Shown here one piece after another: positions 47,454 to 59,910 of a stretch of DNA of 64,000 bases. Source of the stretch: Asterella californica. Taxonomy: Eukaryota > Streptophyta > Marchantiopsida > Marchantiales > Aytoniaceae. Position numbers and translations under genes: made by a program. Each line of letters starts with the position of its first letter. Position 1 is the stretch's first letter. Under the pieces are notes generated by a model. The model had not been told where the DNA came from. It did no database searches and saw only the letters and a list, made by a program, of their open reading frames with translations. The stretch is taken from positions 3,100,001-3,164,000 of the forward strand of contig JAYKYS010000010.1 of NCBI GenBank assembly GCA_036924285.1. Reading direction: 5' to 3'.

Positions 47454-50256
47454 CTTGCCGTACTCCTGCGTATCAAGCAAAAGTTCCTCCTGCCACCTCC
47501 TTCTCCTCCTCTGCCCCGGAAATCTTAAATTCCAACCGATCAATTCCCTTCCCTCTCGTTCTGCCTAAACAGCGACCAAAACTCTCCTACCAGGCTAAAA
47601 TTTTCTTCCACTTCCTCTCTCCCTTCCCTTCCTCAACCCTACTTTTGAATTCCTTCGACCTGTACGCCTAAACCCTTTATCATAACTCTGTCACTCGCCA
47701 GACGACCACCCTGTTTGTTTCCCGATGAGCCCCTCCGACAGAAGGGTAAGGAAGAGGAGAGGAACAGCGGAGGCGGCCGCAATAAAACGTCCGCAACGCT
47801 TAAACCCCTTCCTTCCTCATGGTTGATGTCGGCGCCATGGGATGATTGGGAGATGGGTCCGATAGAAAACAGGACGAGGGAGGGCGGGCGGGCGGGCGAG
47901 CTTCCAGCCGGAGAGACTGGAGAACTTCAGCTGGAACTTCCCGGCCAGAAGTGAAGCGATCCCCGAAGTAGGTCTTCTTGTGGGGCCCACATGGGGAAGA
48001 GTGGGGTCCGCGTCATCTTCCAGGCGTCCATCAACTGCAATGATACTCAATTCCTTCACGCTGATGATTCCTTTCCGCTTTGCTATTCTCCGAATCAGTT
48101 ACTATACAGAGTAATCATCTGAGGCCTGCATTTTTCCTGGCACACATACGTATTTCAGGAGCAGACTACGTATATAACGAGGCAGCGGCAATCCTAGGCC
48201 CCACTTCAGGAGCTTCAAGCAGAAGCCTCTTTATTCTTTGGCCCGCCCCCTATTTATCGGACCGCCTGTAGAAGTGGATTACATCGCAGTACAACGCCAT
48301 CAGCAGCAGCATTGGGAGTTAGTAACGAGCAGCGGCAGCGTGATTGGGAGTGTGGGCCGTGAGGAGCAGCAGCAACAACGCTACTGTAGCCTCGAACAAT
48401 TGGGTCGTGATGATTTGCCTAGGAGAATTCTGATCCGGCTGACGGTTATTGTGGGGGTGGTGAGGAGGAGGAGGAGGATTTCTGGTTCTGACTCTTACTA
48501 CAGCCGGAAGCGAGATTTGGTCGTTGGGTGGAAGTTGTTATGCGGTTTCTTGTTGAAAGTGAGTTGTGATATTTAAAGCATCTTCTTGCAGTGCTGCAGC
48601 TGTGGAACTTTGGTGTTCCCTGTGGTGATGGCACTTCAATCTTGCTGGAATTAACAAGAAGTTCGGCGCATTGACACAGAATTGGCGGCTTGAATCGCTC
48701 TCGAACTGATCGTGTCTGCCGCCGCCGCGGCGCCTGAGTATCAAATTCAACCGAGTATTAAGAGAAATGTCATCGTTCAGGTCGTAATTTCGTTTTCCCC
48801 GAATACCCCTCCTGGAAGGTGGGGTATTAGGGGAAACCATCTTGACTACGGGATTCCGGCTATGCACTAGATGGAGTATCTTATCTCGGCACCTCTGTCT
48901 CACTGTCTATTGTGGTCATGGGCGATCTTGATGCGGATCGTTCTCGCACTTGAAGATCTTACGCAATTCTAGTCACCGTTATGGCCGATTGCTCGTGAAT
49001 TTCCTGCCTCGATGAGGGGAAAAAGAACTTGCGTTAGAACTGAGAGTCACGTGAGATTCAGGTGATTTTGATCACGCAAGGCTAGAACTTTTGTCGGGGA
49101 TCGATGACGGGCCGGTGCACTGATGTTTCCTGAATATACGAGGTTTTGGGAGCTGGTCATGACAGTGGGTGAAGTGAGGGCGGCGCTTCCGATCTTTCTT
49201 TCTGTTAGAGCCGGAGCTCAGGGGAGCTCCAAGAAGATGGGGCGATGCCCCTGCGAGAGATTTATGTCGTGGTTGGGCTTTCAAGATGGAGCCAAAGCTG
49301 TGGCTGGAGGAACAATCTCCGTAGGAAAAATTCACCACTTGAACCTGAACGATGTACAATGCGGCGGGTGATTCGAACTTCGTTAGGGCTAACGCTTACA
49401 TTCATGCCGGACGATTCACGTAGTGTCTGCTGGGATCTTACGAAGCGCGTAAGTTGGTGATTTCAGGTAATGTTCATCTTTCGTAGGTTGTCAGTGTCCG
49501 CTGTATGAGGCGTTATGAGTGTAGCCAAGAAAATTGTTTCAGCTGTAGGACGGCGGATGCGATCAACGCGCACTGGGGACTGAGAATCGCTGTCATTTCA
49601 AGTCCTTCCCCCGATAGTTTCAGCCCAAAACAAGCTTTAGAGTGGATGGATGCATTAACATCATTTGCACGACCTCCAGATAGACCCGGACGATTAAAAT
49701 TTTTATTGAGCGATGGATGGAGTCATGTATACAATTCTGCTGCCACTTGGGACCAGTACCGGCTATAGCTGCTAGTTTTAACCGTAGCTTTATAGAAGCT
49801 TTCTTCGGTCTGTAAAGTGTTAAGCCCTTGTGTGAGTGGTTTTGTCTGTACGATGCCGGACCTACTCTAAGTCCGTTCTCCATTTAGAGGCAGGATGCAG
49901 AGGTTATCTGAGTGTGTCTGCACGCTCGGAATCAGCAAACTCAATTGGATGTGAAGCAGACATGGTTATCCAGAAGTCTGATTGCGCTGGCTGGCTTACT
50001 GGGCTTGGTTGAGTAATCCACGAGGCGAAAGTGTATGGTATAGAATAGATTGTAAGCTTGGAAGAAAGGTCAGTGGATTCTAGTCTAAAGAGTTTGTCGT
50101 CACCCTTCCTCAGATTGATTCGCCCAGCCTGTTCATGCTTGCCACATTTACAATGATGTGTGCAGCAGTCGGGGGAAGAATTGATGTTCTGCTGCGTGAC
50201 AGAAGAAATTCCCATCTCTTGCTCCTGCAGTTTTGGGTGGTTGGGAGGCTGCACAG
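47454..50256. other. Divergent intergenic region between SPB1 and RDR
   Basis: The two genes point away from each other, so about 2.8 kb holds both promoters and 5' untranslated regions. The DNA is fairly GC-rich, with GGCGG-type repeats near 47880-47900 and GCAGCAG-type runs at 48300-48390. Minus frame 48903-48538 and plus frame 49123-49371 are the longest but show no family motifs and overlap antisense frames. They may be untranslated exons of the RDR gene; I cannot show this. Confidence 0.5.
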
Positions 50257-53200
50257 ATGGAGCCCACGCAGGTCACGCAGGTCTCCTTTGGAAACTTTCC
50301 TCCGGATGTGACCTCCCAACAGTTGGCTGAATTTCTTGAGCTCAGAGTTGGGCTCGTGCTGAAATGTAAGGTGAAAAATGTCTCTGGCAGTGTTCCCCCT
50401 CATGCTTTCGTTCACTTTGAGTCTCCAGCAGTGGCGAAGGAAGCTTGCAAATTGGCAGACAAGAAACGTCTCACTTTCAAGGAGCTTCCTCTGGTGGCTC
50501 GAATGGATGACAGATTGGGTCGTAGAGGATACAACTCTCTCAAATCCCCGGCCAATATTACGCTCGTGAATGTGAAACTAGGGTTCGGTTCTCTGGTAGA
50601 CTCGAACATCATGCTGGTGAGTTGGGAAGGCCCCAGACAAGGACTGACCCTGCGCATTGAACCTGATGTAAGGAGGATGAGAATTTTCTACCGCGAGTCC
50701 ATCGAACCTAATGGTGGCAGGGGTGAAACCACTTCCTGTGATATGATGCTGGAGATAAGAATGGGAGAAGTGAGACTTGTACAACAGATTCAGTCATCAT
50801 TTTCAGATTTGGAGCTCGAACTTTTGGTCCAGCTCTGGTCACCTCCTTGCATCTTCTATCGCACTGCTGAGGATGATGTTTATGAGTACTGTCACGGTTC
50901 ATCTCAGCTAGTGGACGATGAAGATCCATGGATTCGAGCTGTGGACGTGATCACGCCCAGCAAAAGCGTTGGGAGAGGTCTTGACTGCCGAATCAGCGTG
51001 CAACCACGACAGTGTACCGCTTTCAAAAAAGCGGTGGCATATTTCTCCAGCCTTGGGCTGGTCCCGCAGAAGAAGGTGCAGACTGGGTTTCTACCGATTC
51101 CTGAGTCGACGTCTGAGCAACGTGCACAATCAATCCACTGTTTCTACACCGTGCCAAACCGTAAGGGCATCCCTTTTGATGTTATGTTCCTGGTTAATGC
51201 GCTTGTTCATCACAATATTGTTCACGAGAGCTCCCTGAATCCTGGCTTTGTCCGGTTGCTGCGACCTGATACTACACCTGTGCATATCACTATGCACGCT
51301 CTTCGTCTCATGCTCACCTCCTATAAAAGGAAGGTGTACGATGCTACAAAGGTGCTCCAGCGTATCATCGACTGGGCATTGACTCTGCAGTTCCGATCTG
51401 TGCAGCTCAACGTGACCGATGCCAATATGACAGTTCGTAGAATCATCATCACTCCAACCAGAGCACTTTGCATGCCTCCTGAGATTGAGCTTTCGAATAG
51501 AGTTCTGAGACACTACAGTGCACTGTCTGACAGATTCTTAAGAGTTTCCTTTGCGGACGAGAATTTACAGTTAATTGGATCGGGAGCTTTGTCGGTTCAG
51601 ATTGCTCCCATAGTCCGCACATTGACAGGTTCAGGAGTGAACATCCGCACAGCCATTTACAGAAGAGTCGTATCAGTTATGAACAAAGGATTTCGGTTAT
51701 GTGGCAGACACTACGTGTTTCTGGCTTTTTCACCCAATCAGCTGAGGGACAATTCAGCATGGTTCTTTGCTGGTGGGAACGATGTGCATGTGGATGATAT
51801 TCGTAATTGGATGGGCACATTTCCTGGAGGTAATGTGGCCAAGTATGCTGCAAGGATGGGGCAGTGTTTCTCGTCGACCTATAGTACATTGAGAGTTCCA
51901 ACGTACCAGGTAGGGCAGTTAGAGGACGTAATTAGGAACAAGTACAATTTTTCGGATGGATGTGGGAAAATCTGTCCCACATTTGCCCCCGAGGTTGCGA
52001 AGATGTTGAAGTTGGAAGATAACCCTCCTGCTGCGTACCAGATTCGATATGCTGGCTACAAGGGGGTCGTTGCTGTGTGGCCTGTAGATGGAGGTCCACA
52101 TATGAAGCTTGCACTACGGGAGAGTATGAAAAAGTTTATATCGAGGCACTGCCAGCTGGAGATAGTTACTTGGGCAAGGTTCTTACCATGCTTTTTGAAT
52201 CGACAGATTATCACGCTGCTGACGGCCTTGAAAGTTAAGAACAACATCTTCATTGAACTTCAGGACACCATGGTGGACACGCTGAATCGCATGATAAATG
52301 ATAGACACTTGGCGTACTCCGTGCTGATGACTACCTGCTCAGGGGAGCTGTACAGCACCCCTTTGAGAATGCTGTGTGCAGGATTCGGTCCACAAGACGA
52401 GCCCCACTTAAGATCTATTTTGGTTGCAACCAGGGCTGGCCACATACAGGAACTGGTTCAGAAAACGAAGATTTTTGTTCCTAAGGGCAGGTGGCTTCTG
52501 GGTTGTTTGGACGAAACAGGGACTCTTGAATATGGTCAGTGCTTTATAAAAGTTTCCACTCCAGCGAAGGTCGACATTTATGGTAAAGGCCAGAGTACAT
52601 GTTCCATTATCATCGGGAAAGTTATTATGACCAAGAATCCTTGCATGCATCCAGGTGACATCCGTGTTCTGGAAGCTACCGATGTTCCTGCACTTCATCA
52701 CCTGGTGGACTGCTTGGTATTTCCAAAAAATGGACCCAGGCCTCACCCCAACGAGGCTTCTGGGAGTGACTTAGATGGAGATATCTACTTTGTCTCCTGG
52801 GATGAGAGGTTTATTCCACCCAGTGGTTCAAGTTGCGAGCCAATGGAGTACAGTTCTCTTCCCGCGAACACTACGAAGCATGCAGTCAGAACGGAGGTAA
52901 GCTCACGGATATATATGTATGGTATTTGTTCTTTGGTAGTGGCGACTTTGGTCTCTTTTTCGCCAGATACCGTCAGCTGTGCTGCGTTTTGAGTGAACTG
53001 GTTTGTGATGTCTGAAATATTTGCAACCCCTCGAGAATTCAGTTTGTTACCTTCAACTCTTGCTGTTTTTCTATATACAGGTTAGTCAGATTTAAGGATT
53101 GCCTAGCTTTAATCGGGTCAGCTCAGCAAGTATTATTGCTCGGATCTTGCTGAAACAGCTTGTGGTGTTTCTGCAGCATGTCGTTGATTTCTTTGCCAAG

Positions 53201-54016
53201 CACATGGTTAACGACAGTTTAGGGAGGATCTGCAATGCTCATGTGGTCCATGCAGACGCCAGCGATCGTGGGGCTTTGGATCCAGACTGTTTGCTACTGG
53301 CTGAGTTAGCAGCCAAAGCAGTAGATTATCCCAAGACGGGAAAGCCAGCAGTTATGCCTAACGACTTGAAGCCGAAACAGTACCCTGACTTCATGGGGAA
53401 AGACGATGGCAAAACTTATAAATCTCAGAAAATTCTTGGTGTCTTGTACCGGAAGGTTCAGAACATTCTCCCGAAGGATGATGTTGTTTTCTCCAACGAC
53501 GTGTTTCAGCCTACCTACGATTCGGATCTCGAGGTAAGTGGCTTCGAAGCATTTGTAGAAGAGGCGTGGGTCCACAAGCAGGTGTATGACCAGAAGCTGC
53601 GGGCTATCATGAGCCAATTCAACATTACTGAAGAGGGGCAGGTTGTCACGGGCCTAGTCATTCTTGGCTCAACACCCACATACCGCAGGTTAGGTGACAT
53701 AAGAGAGAGAGTCAAATTTGCTTACTTGACTCTACACAAAGAGTATCTCAACTTGTTTAGGAATTATACTTGTGAGGAAGGTCAGAAAGGTGACGAGCCA
53801 GAAGTCTACGAGGAAAGAGTTGCCACTCGGCATAAACTTTTGGAGGCTAAAGCATCTGCTTGGTACCACGTGACTTATCATTCGAAGTGGTATGAGAAGG
53901 ATAAAGAAAACTTGGGCTCGGATGACACACGTCAGCGTAACCTGTTAAGTTTTGCTTGGGTGGCAGTCGAATATCTGGTTCTCATCAAGAATCGAAACTT
54001 AAGACCACGAAACTAG
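50257..54016 (+). CDS. RDR: RNA-dependent RNA polymerase, RDR1/2 type (alpha clade)
   Basis: Plant RDRs copy single-stranded RNA into double-stranded RNA that Dicer-like enzymes cut into siRNAs, for virus defence (RDR1) or transposon methylation (RDR2). Two exons: 50257-52896 and 53177-54016, joined in phase 0, giving 1159 aa (family about 1100-1200). The reading frame is open 24 bases further upstream, but only from a TTG; the Met at 50257 (MEPTQVTQVSFGNFP) begins the RRM-like N-terminal domain (about 1-80). The polymerase core carries GNVAKYAARMGQCFSST, FSDGCGKI, GVVAVWPV, HPGDIRVLEA and the catalytic GSDLDGDIYFVSWD (DLDGD at 838-842). The second exon has LGRICNAHVVHADASDRGA, KAVDYPKTGKPA and PDFMGKDDGKTYKSQKILG. 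The intron is 280 bases; an earlier acceptor at 53080 would run into a stop. DLDGD places it in the RDR1/2/6 group; the RRM and the C-terminus favour RDR1/2. All key residues intact. Confidence 0.96.
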
Positions 54017-55560
54017 AAGTAGCGCGTTCCTAACGGAACAGCGATCGGACTGTAAGTATTGAGTCAAACCTCCAGTGGATAAATATGTATGCACGTGTAA
54101 GAGATTCTTTTGTAGTGTATAGTGTATAGTACTCAGGTGGATAGGTAGGTTTCAGACAGAGTAGAAGTAGATTCTGCTCTGTGCTGCTCGGATAGTGGAG
54201 CACATTGGATTGGACAAGAGTGTTTTGTAGATTACACGTCCGTCAGCTAGAGGTTTTAACCACGTAACGAGTAAGTTATGTACACTATGCTCTCTGATCC
54301 AGTGAGCAACCCTTGACGTATGTACTCTCCGTCGAACGCAAAGTGTGCGCGTTCTGGCAAAAGCTAATGCACTTGTGTTCTGATCAAATTTATCGGATCT
54401 GGTCTGATCTTTAATGACAGTTGGTTGGGTAGCTGCTGGAGTTACGGTATCTTTGCTCAATTTTACTTTTCAAGGCGCTGAAGTGGTTGTAACTTGGCTG
54501 AACACGTTCAACTTCACAGCTCGGCGACCAAGTGAGGACCACCGCGCAGCTAACCCCACCAGACCCAGACCCAGACCAGACCCAGCTTCCCCCAAGTATG
54601 CGCCATAGCCCAGACTCCAGAGGGCCCCAGGGATCGTAGACCGACATACGTTGTAATCATCAAGAGAAGCTACCCCCAGACGCCCCGTTAGCCCGCACAA
54701 GAACGTGTGAATCAATAACCAAAGCCATTATCCACTGTTGAACCTCACGATGATCCTGTACAAACAACAAATTCCATGTCGAATGCAAGCAGTTTGTTCA
54801 TATTGGATATCAACCAGATACTGTCGCAAATAACGTCGATTGATCCCCGATCAGTCCTATGATATAAATATAAGTTGCAAAGAGAATCGGGAAAGTTGAG
54901 GTGAAGGACAACCGGAACAAAGGGGGTGTCAAAGTAAACGACAGGACGGTGAAACGACGTAGGATAACTTCGTATAGAACCTTGGATCGCTAAAGGGGGC
55001 CTTGTGAAATGACAGTACTATTTTCTGTCGTCTCTGAAACTTGGGAATCATTTCCTTGAGTAGTAAACTTCGCTACTACCGAAACCAGTGAAAAGCAAGT
55101 AAGAAACGTCCGCCAACTCCTGGCCGAAGTCGTAACTTCCCCGCGACTCAAGAATAAAGTTCAACCCGGTAATGTGCAGTGAATATCATTTAGAGCAGAG
55201 CGGTCTCATGATCTACATGTGGTGATCGTAACAATATCCGTAGAGATAGTAATTCCAGAATCCACAGAATCTTTCCAATCCAATCTACTGTAGTGACGAT
55301 ACAATGTCGAGTGTGATGCATCAAAGACTTTCACCATCAACAGACGTGACATCTGCTTCCGAATGAATGCGGGCAAACGGCATTTAGCTGTGAAAGGAAG
55401 AGGTAAATGAAGTGGGAAATAACGATATGTTATTGTTTCCATTCACGGCAGGGCAATTAATATGAGTAGAGTTAACCTCTTGCTAATCTAATCTATAGAG
55501 AAGAGAAGGTATCGCTTAGCCTTCACGTCTTCGTGCTTTTTCGAAACAATGTAAACAAGT
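54017..55560. other. Downstream of RDR, no gene seen
   Basis: The RDR 3' untranslated region probably occupies the first few hundred bases (TAGTGTATAGTGTATAGTACTC near 54115). A short CAGACC repeat run lies at about 54560-54590. Frames such as minus 54460-54152 and 55442-55206 show no motif. Confidence 0.5.
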
Positions 55561-58442
55561 AGTAAACAAGTCACTTGCAACATAACTGTGGGGCTATTCG
55601 TTAATGATTTATTCGGATTTAACTCCATTCTTTTCACATTTTCACAACAGTTCTGCCCGTCCAATCCTCCCTGTCGTCACTTAAATGTATGTTACACGCA
55701 AAAGAAATCTCCACTTCCTCTCTCGTTTTTCAGAATCATCGCACACGAATGCTCTCTTCTGTTCGTGCGCAATGGGAGTAAGCTCAAGGTCCACAGCCAG
55801 TCTAAATCATCCACGTGAAAGACCATCAAGTTGTATCAGCAAAAAGACTGGAAAGGTTGGGATGGAGGTAACCTTGGTCCAAAATCGTGGAGATGCTATA
55901 TTCGGTCGAATATCCATATTGATAAATGAAAATGTGCTAGTGAGAAAGGTAGCCTTATTACTAATCCTGTCTGACATCGTCTGCTAAGCATAATAAACTA
56001 CTAGTGGGCAGAGACTCTCAGCTATGCTGAAGCATAGCAACAAGCACTTACGGTTGCGTACTATATGTTAGCCATTTATCCGGATCTATATCCCTCTCTG
56101 TTTTCGATTTCATAACCACTCTTCCATCCTTTTCTTTTCTTAACCGTTTGCTATTACCGTCTGGTTCTTGTTGTCTTCACAGTCAACATATAGCTATGCT
56201 AATGCATAGCAACAAGCAGTTATCCTTGCAAAAGTGTGAGGCTATGCCTTAGCGGTCTTGTCGAGCTAAACTCCTTCGTCTCTCTTCTCTAGTTCCACAT
56301 CAACTCTATTCGTCCTTTTCTCGTCTTAATCGTATGCTAATACAACAAAATATGTTACATACAAAATTGCTTCTTTTCTTTTCAGGTTTTCACAATCGAC
56401 GTACAACTATGATAAAGAGCTACGCTTGTAATGGAATTGTGAAATAATGTTCGTGATTTATCGAGATCTAAATCTCATTCCTTTCTAGTTTCACATCGCG
56501 CTTTTTTCTAACAGTAGTATAATGTGACAAGACAAAAATGCCTTCTTTTCCAGTTTTCCAACCGATGTATAACTAGCAAAAAGTCTAGTACACGGCAGTT
56601 CATAAATTCTTGATAAATGTGACACTAGTGATTACACCAGCAACTATACAATAGTTGCGTATACACTAGTAGACTCAATATGGCAAGATCTATACTGAGT
56701 CTACCAATATAGATCTTGCCAGGATGCAACTAACACTCATATGTTCGAAAAGTATGCACAATGCAGCATGATCTAGCAGATCTCAATCATTGCTCTTAGG
56801 CTATAAGACAAAGTTAATTAAGAGAGAAGATCTATCGATCTAATAAATCGATTGTCTTCTCATAAACAACTTCCATTCATTGTCGTTATTGGATGAAAGT
56901 TCCTATCAAACTCAAAGTAACAAAGACCATATCTTGGTCTTGATGCACTCATAACCAACTTAGAAATCAAGTGAATCAGAGGTAATTGGGTGATTCCGTT
57001 ATTACCACTGCTAAATTGATCTCTATATTTTAGATAAAAAAATAATTATTATAAAACAACTAAAACAAAGTGTTATGCTTGCAAGGGAATTGCATGACTA
57101 TGTAGTAGCGATTTATCCGGATATAAATCTCTTCTCCTTTCCAGGCTTCACAACTACTCCTTCCGTACTTCTCTTTTCTCAACCGTCTTTCAATATAACA
57201 AAATACTCTACACGACAACGAATACCCCTCTTCCTTCGCTTTTCACAAAACGATGTATAGCTAGCAACAATAAATAGAAACATGAAAAAAGATAAAGGAG
57301 TGACCTCTAGCTAGTCCGGTGGTCATGTCTCACGTCTCTTGGACACTTGAGTCCATTAAAGCGTGTCAAACAAGTGTCCATTAAAGCGTGTCAAAGCTAG
57401 AATCTTTGGGAAATACTCGTTTGCCGTAGGAGAGTGTTACGGCTGCGGACAAGAGTCCACAGATGTTTTCTACGGATAACTCTAGAGGCACCCACAACTT
57501 ACTTTTTTCTTCTTTTTTTCTAGTTTTCACAACGACTCGAACCGTCCGGTCCCGCTATTTCTTTTCACTTGCTAGTTTTCATTACAACTCCATCTTTTCG
57601 TTTTGCTACATGACAAAAAGTTCTTACCTTCCTTTTTTATTTTCACTATCAAAATATAGCTATTCTATCACATAGTAATTATCAATTCCAAAAGAAAGTG
57701 TACTTATATCGTATTTATTACCATATTGGATATGATTATAACGAGATTCGACTGTATGTGAATTCTTTTGTATGTGTTTGCAATATAACTTTTCTTCCTC
57801 CGGTAGTCTGGACTCTTTTATTGTCGGGGATGATCTTTTACCAAATGCTTGTGGGTCATCTCTTGCTTTCTATTACTCAGGGCTCGGACAATACCGGCTG
57901 TCTTTGTATTTATGCTGGCTGGAATTCCAGATTGCCGGTGTAAAGTATATTCTTTCGGTAATGGAACTGGGAGAGAAAAGATGAATTCAGAATGGTCGAT
58001 AAGTGAGTAGAATTCTTCTATCCATTTCCGCAGGAGAGCGCAAGGTGGCTAGGGATACGATTGAACGTTGCGATCAAGGAATCGAAGTCTTTATGAGAGA
58101 ATTTGAAGTGGATAGCTTGGAGAGTCATTGTACAAGCAATGCAGTGTTATCATCAGTACGGTCTAACGGATAAACGTTGGACGGATTCTTGAAGGAGAGG
58201 CATTGCGAAGGATTAGGGTTTAGGGTGTCAAAGTTAGTAACCTTTCATAAACATTTTACACCCGCGGAAAACAATTACGACTTCTGCTTAACCAAGAATT
58301 TATTTGTTTATTTTTGCAATGGAATATCTGCTACGTTGTGTAATTATTTTGAGTATCAGAATGAAAAGAAAATTAATTGTGATATCTGAGTCACAAGCGC
58401 GACCCAGACTCATACAAAGTTCTCTTTAACTTCTCTGTACTT

Positions 58443-59121
58443 AAAATGATGCTGAAGCATCATTTTTATTGTCGGTGTATTGTGTTATAGTATCTAAATG
58501 ATGGTACGATATCATTATTTTATATTTATTGATCTAAAATGATATAATAACACCATTTATGTAAATTATCGATCACGTAAATTCTACTATATTTGCATGA
58601 ATTAGATGTGCGAGTCTCACTCAAGCTCATGGTTTGTAGCGTGGTGATTGCAGTGGGAGGCGAAGAAGAGTGGCAATCCCCATGCTCGCTGTATCATGAA
58701 TTTTTGCAAGTTGACACTATCTCATAAGAACCAAGCAAAAAATCTTCCTCATGTAGTGGTTGTTCTTTTGCTATATTGCGCTTCAAGGAGTTGAGACTGT
58801 CACATTGGAAACCTCGTGAAAGTTCTCGCTGTAATAATTCAACGCTTGTTGTGTCGCACTTGCATGAGTTGAGACTGACATATTAGATCTTATTGCTATC
58901 CTCACAATGAGATTTGAATCAACATGTGCCATGACTTCTCATAGTTTGTTTGGAGCAATGTCAATTCATTCTGCGACAAGCTTGAGATATCCATATTCGT
59001 ATCAGATTTCGTCAAATTCGAGAATGACAACTCTTCCTCCACATCGTGTGTTTCAAGATTTGTATAAACAATCGATCGATACAGTATGAAAGTAATAAAA
59101 ATGATGCTACATCATCATTTT
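58443..59121. repeat. ATGATG/CATCAT hairpins bracketing ~650 bp
   Basis: AAAATGATGCT-GA-AGCATCATTTT at 58443-58466 is a perfect 11-bp stem. AAAATGATG-CTACAT-CATCATTTT at 59098-59121 is a 9-bp stem with the same core. Weaker relatives lie near 58496-58520 and 58540-58558. The ~620 bp between the main hairpins have no recognised gene. Possibly ends of a small decayed transposon. Confidence 0.55.
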
Positions 59122-59559
59122 AATTACTATTAATCAAAATAAAAAGACGTACTATCCATAGAAGACATAAGTCGAATGGTGACCGGGAGACTACCATGAT
59201 GTATGACCGAATGGTGCAAAAATGTTGTGCGTAAGATCAAGTTAAAATAGCATTCATTTCGGGTGAGAAAATTGCAGTTACATACATCCAACTTACTGGT
59301 TTTCAGCCGTCTGTAAAAGTACGCCGGATTTTAATGTTCATACAGAAGATTGAACCAAAACAGTACTTTCTTTTCACGACTCCCGACTTTAGCGGCCGAC
59401 TGTTGCCGCAAAAACTCAATGTTCAAATAGTGCAAAGTTGAAACCCTCAAAAAACTCAATGTTCTCTACAACGGCTAGAATCTTAAGTCATATCGCATTA
59501 TTGAACTCGTTTTAACATTTAAACACCAATTGCCCGTATAAATATTCCCGTTATTTATA

Positions 59560-59910
59560 TATAATTCTTATAGGCTTCTTTCACTATGGGGCTTATTGCA
59601 GCCGTGAGCTGCTGCCCTTGCATAGCATTAGATCTCCCAGCAGTAGGACTCGATCCCACGCCACTTCGTCTATGGACGCATAAGGTTGCCAAAAAACGTT
59701 TTTTTCTTTTATTTGGTTTTTCTTTTAGGCCTCTTTTCGCTGTAGGGCTTTCTGTAGCCGTATGAGTCCTCCCGCCAGGAGAACTCGACCACACGCTGCT
59801 GTACAAGGCTGCTGTCCTTGTACAGCTTGAGTCCCCCGCCAGGAGGACTCGACCCCACGGCGCCCCGGCTACAGGCGGATGGGTAGCCAACAAGCGTTAA
59901 CCAAAAGGGA
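59560..59910 (-). repeat. Two tRNA-SINE-like units in tandem
   Basis: On the minus strand CGTGGGGTCGAGTCCTCCTG (about 59855), GTGTGGTCGAGTTCTCCTGG (about 59790) and GCGTGGGATCGAGTCCTACT (about 59660) each contain a tRNA B-box-like GGTCGAGTCC. Two of them lead, after a CAGCAGC or ACTC block, into the shared tail CGGCTACAGAAAGCCC...GAAAAGAGGCCTAAAAGAAA (second copy CGGCTGCAATAAGCCCC...GAAAGAAGCCTATAAGAA). B box, common tail and an A-rich end fit a tRNA-derived SINE. A convincing A box was not found. The long minus frame 59893-59555 is a by-product. Confidence 0.5.

Noticed and set aside
47028..47543. Upstream start for SPB1 at 47543
   Set aside because: The extra 30 residues are not family-like; the MGKHKSK start at 47453 matches the conserved N-terminus.
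50233..50256. Earlier start of the RDR frame at 50233
   Set aside because: That codon is TTG; the first ATG in frame is at 50257 and fits the family.
53081..53176. RDR intron acceptor at 53080
   Set aside because: Using it gives a stop five codons later; the acceptor before 53177 restores phase and homology.
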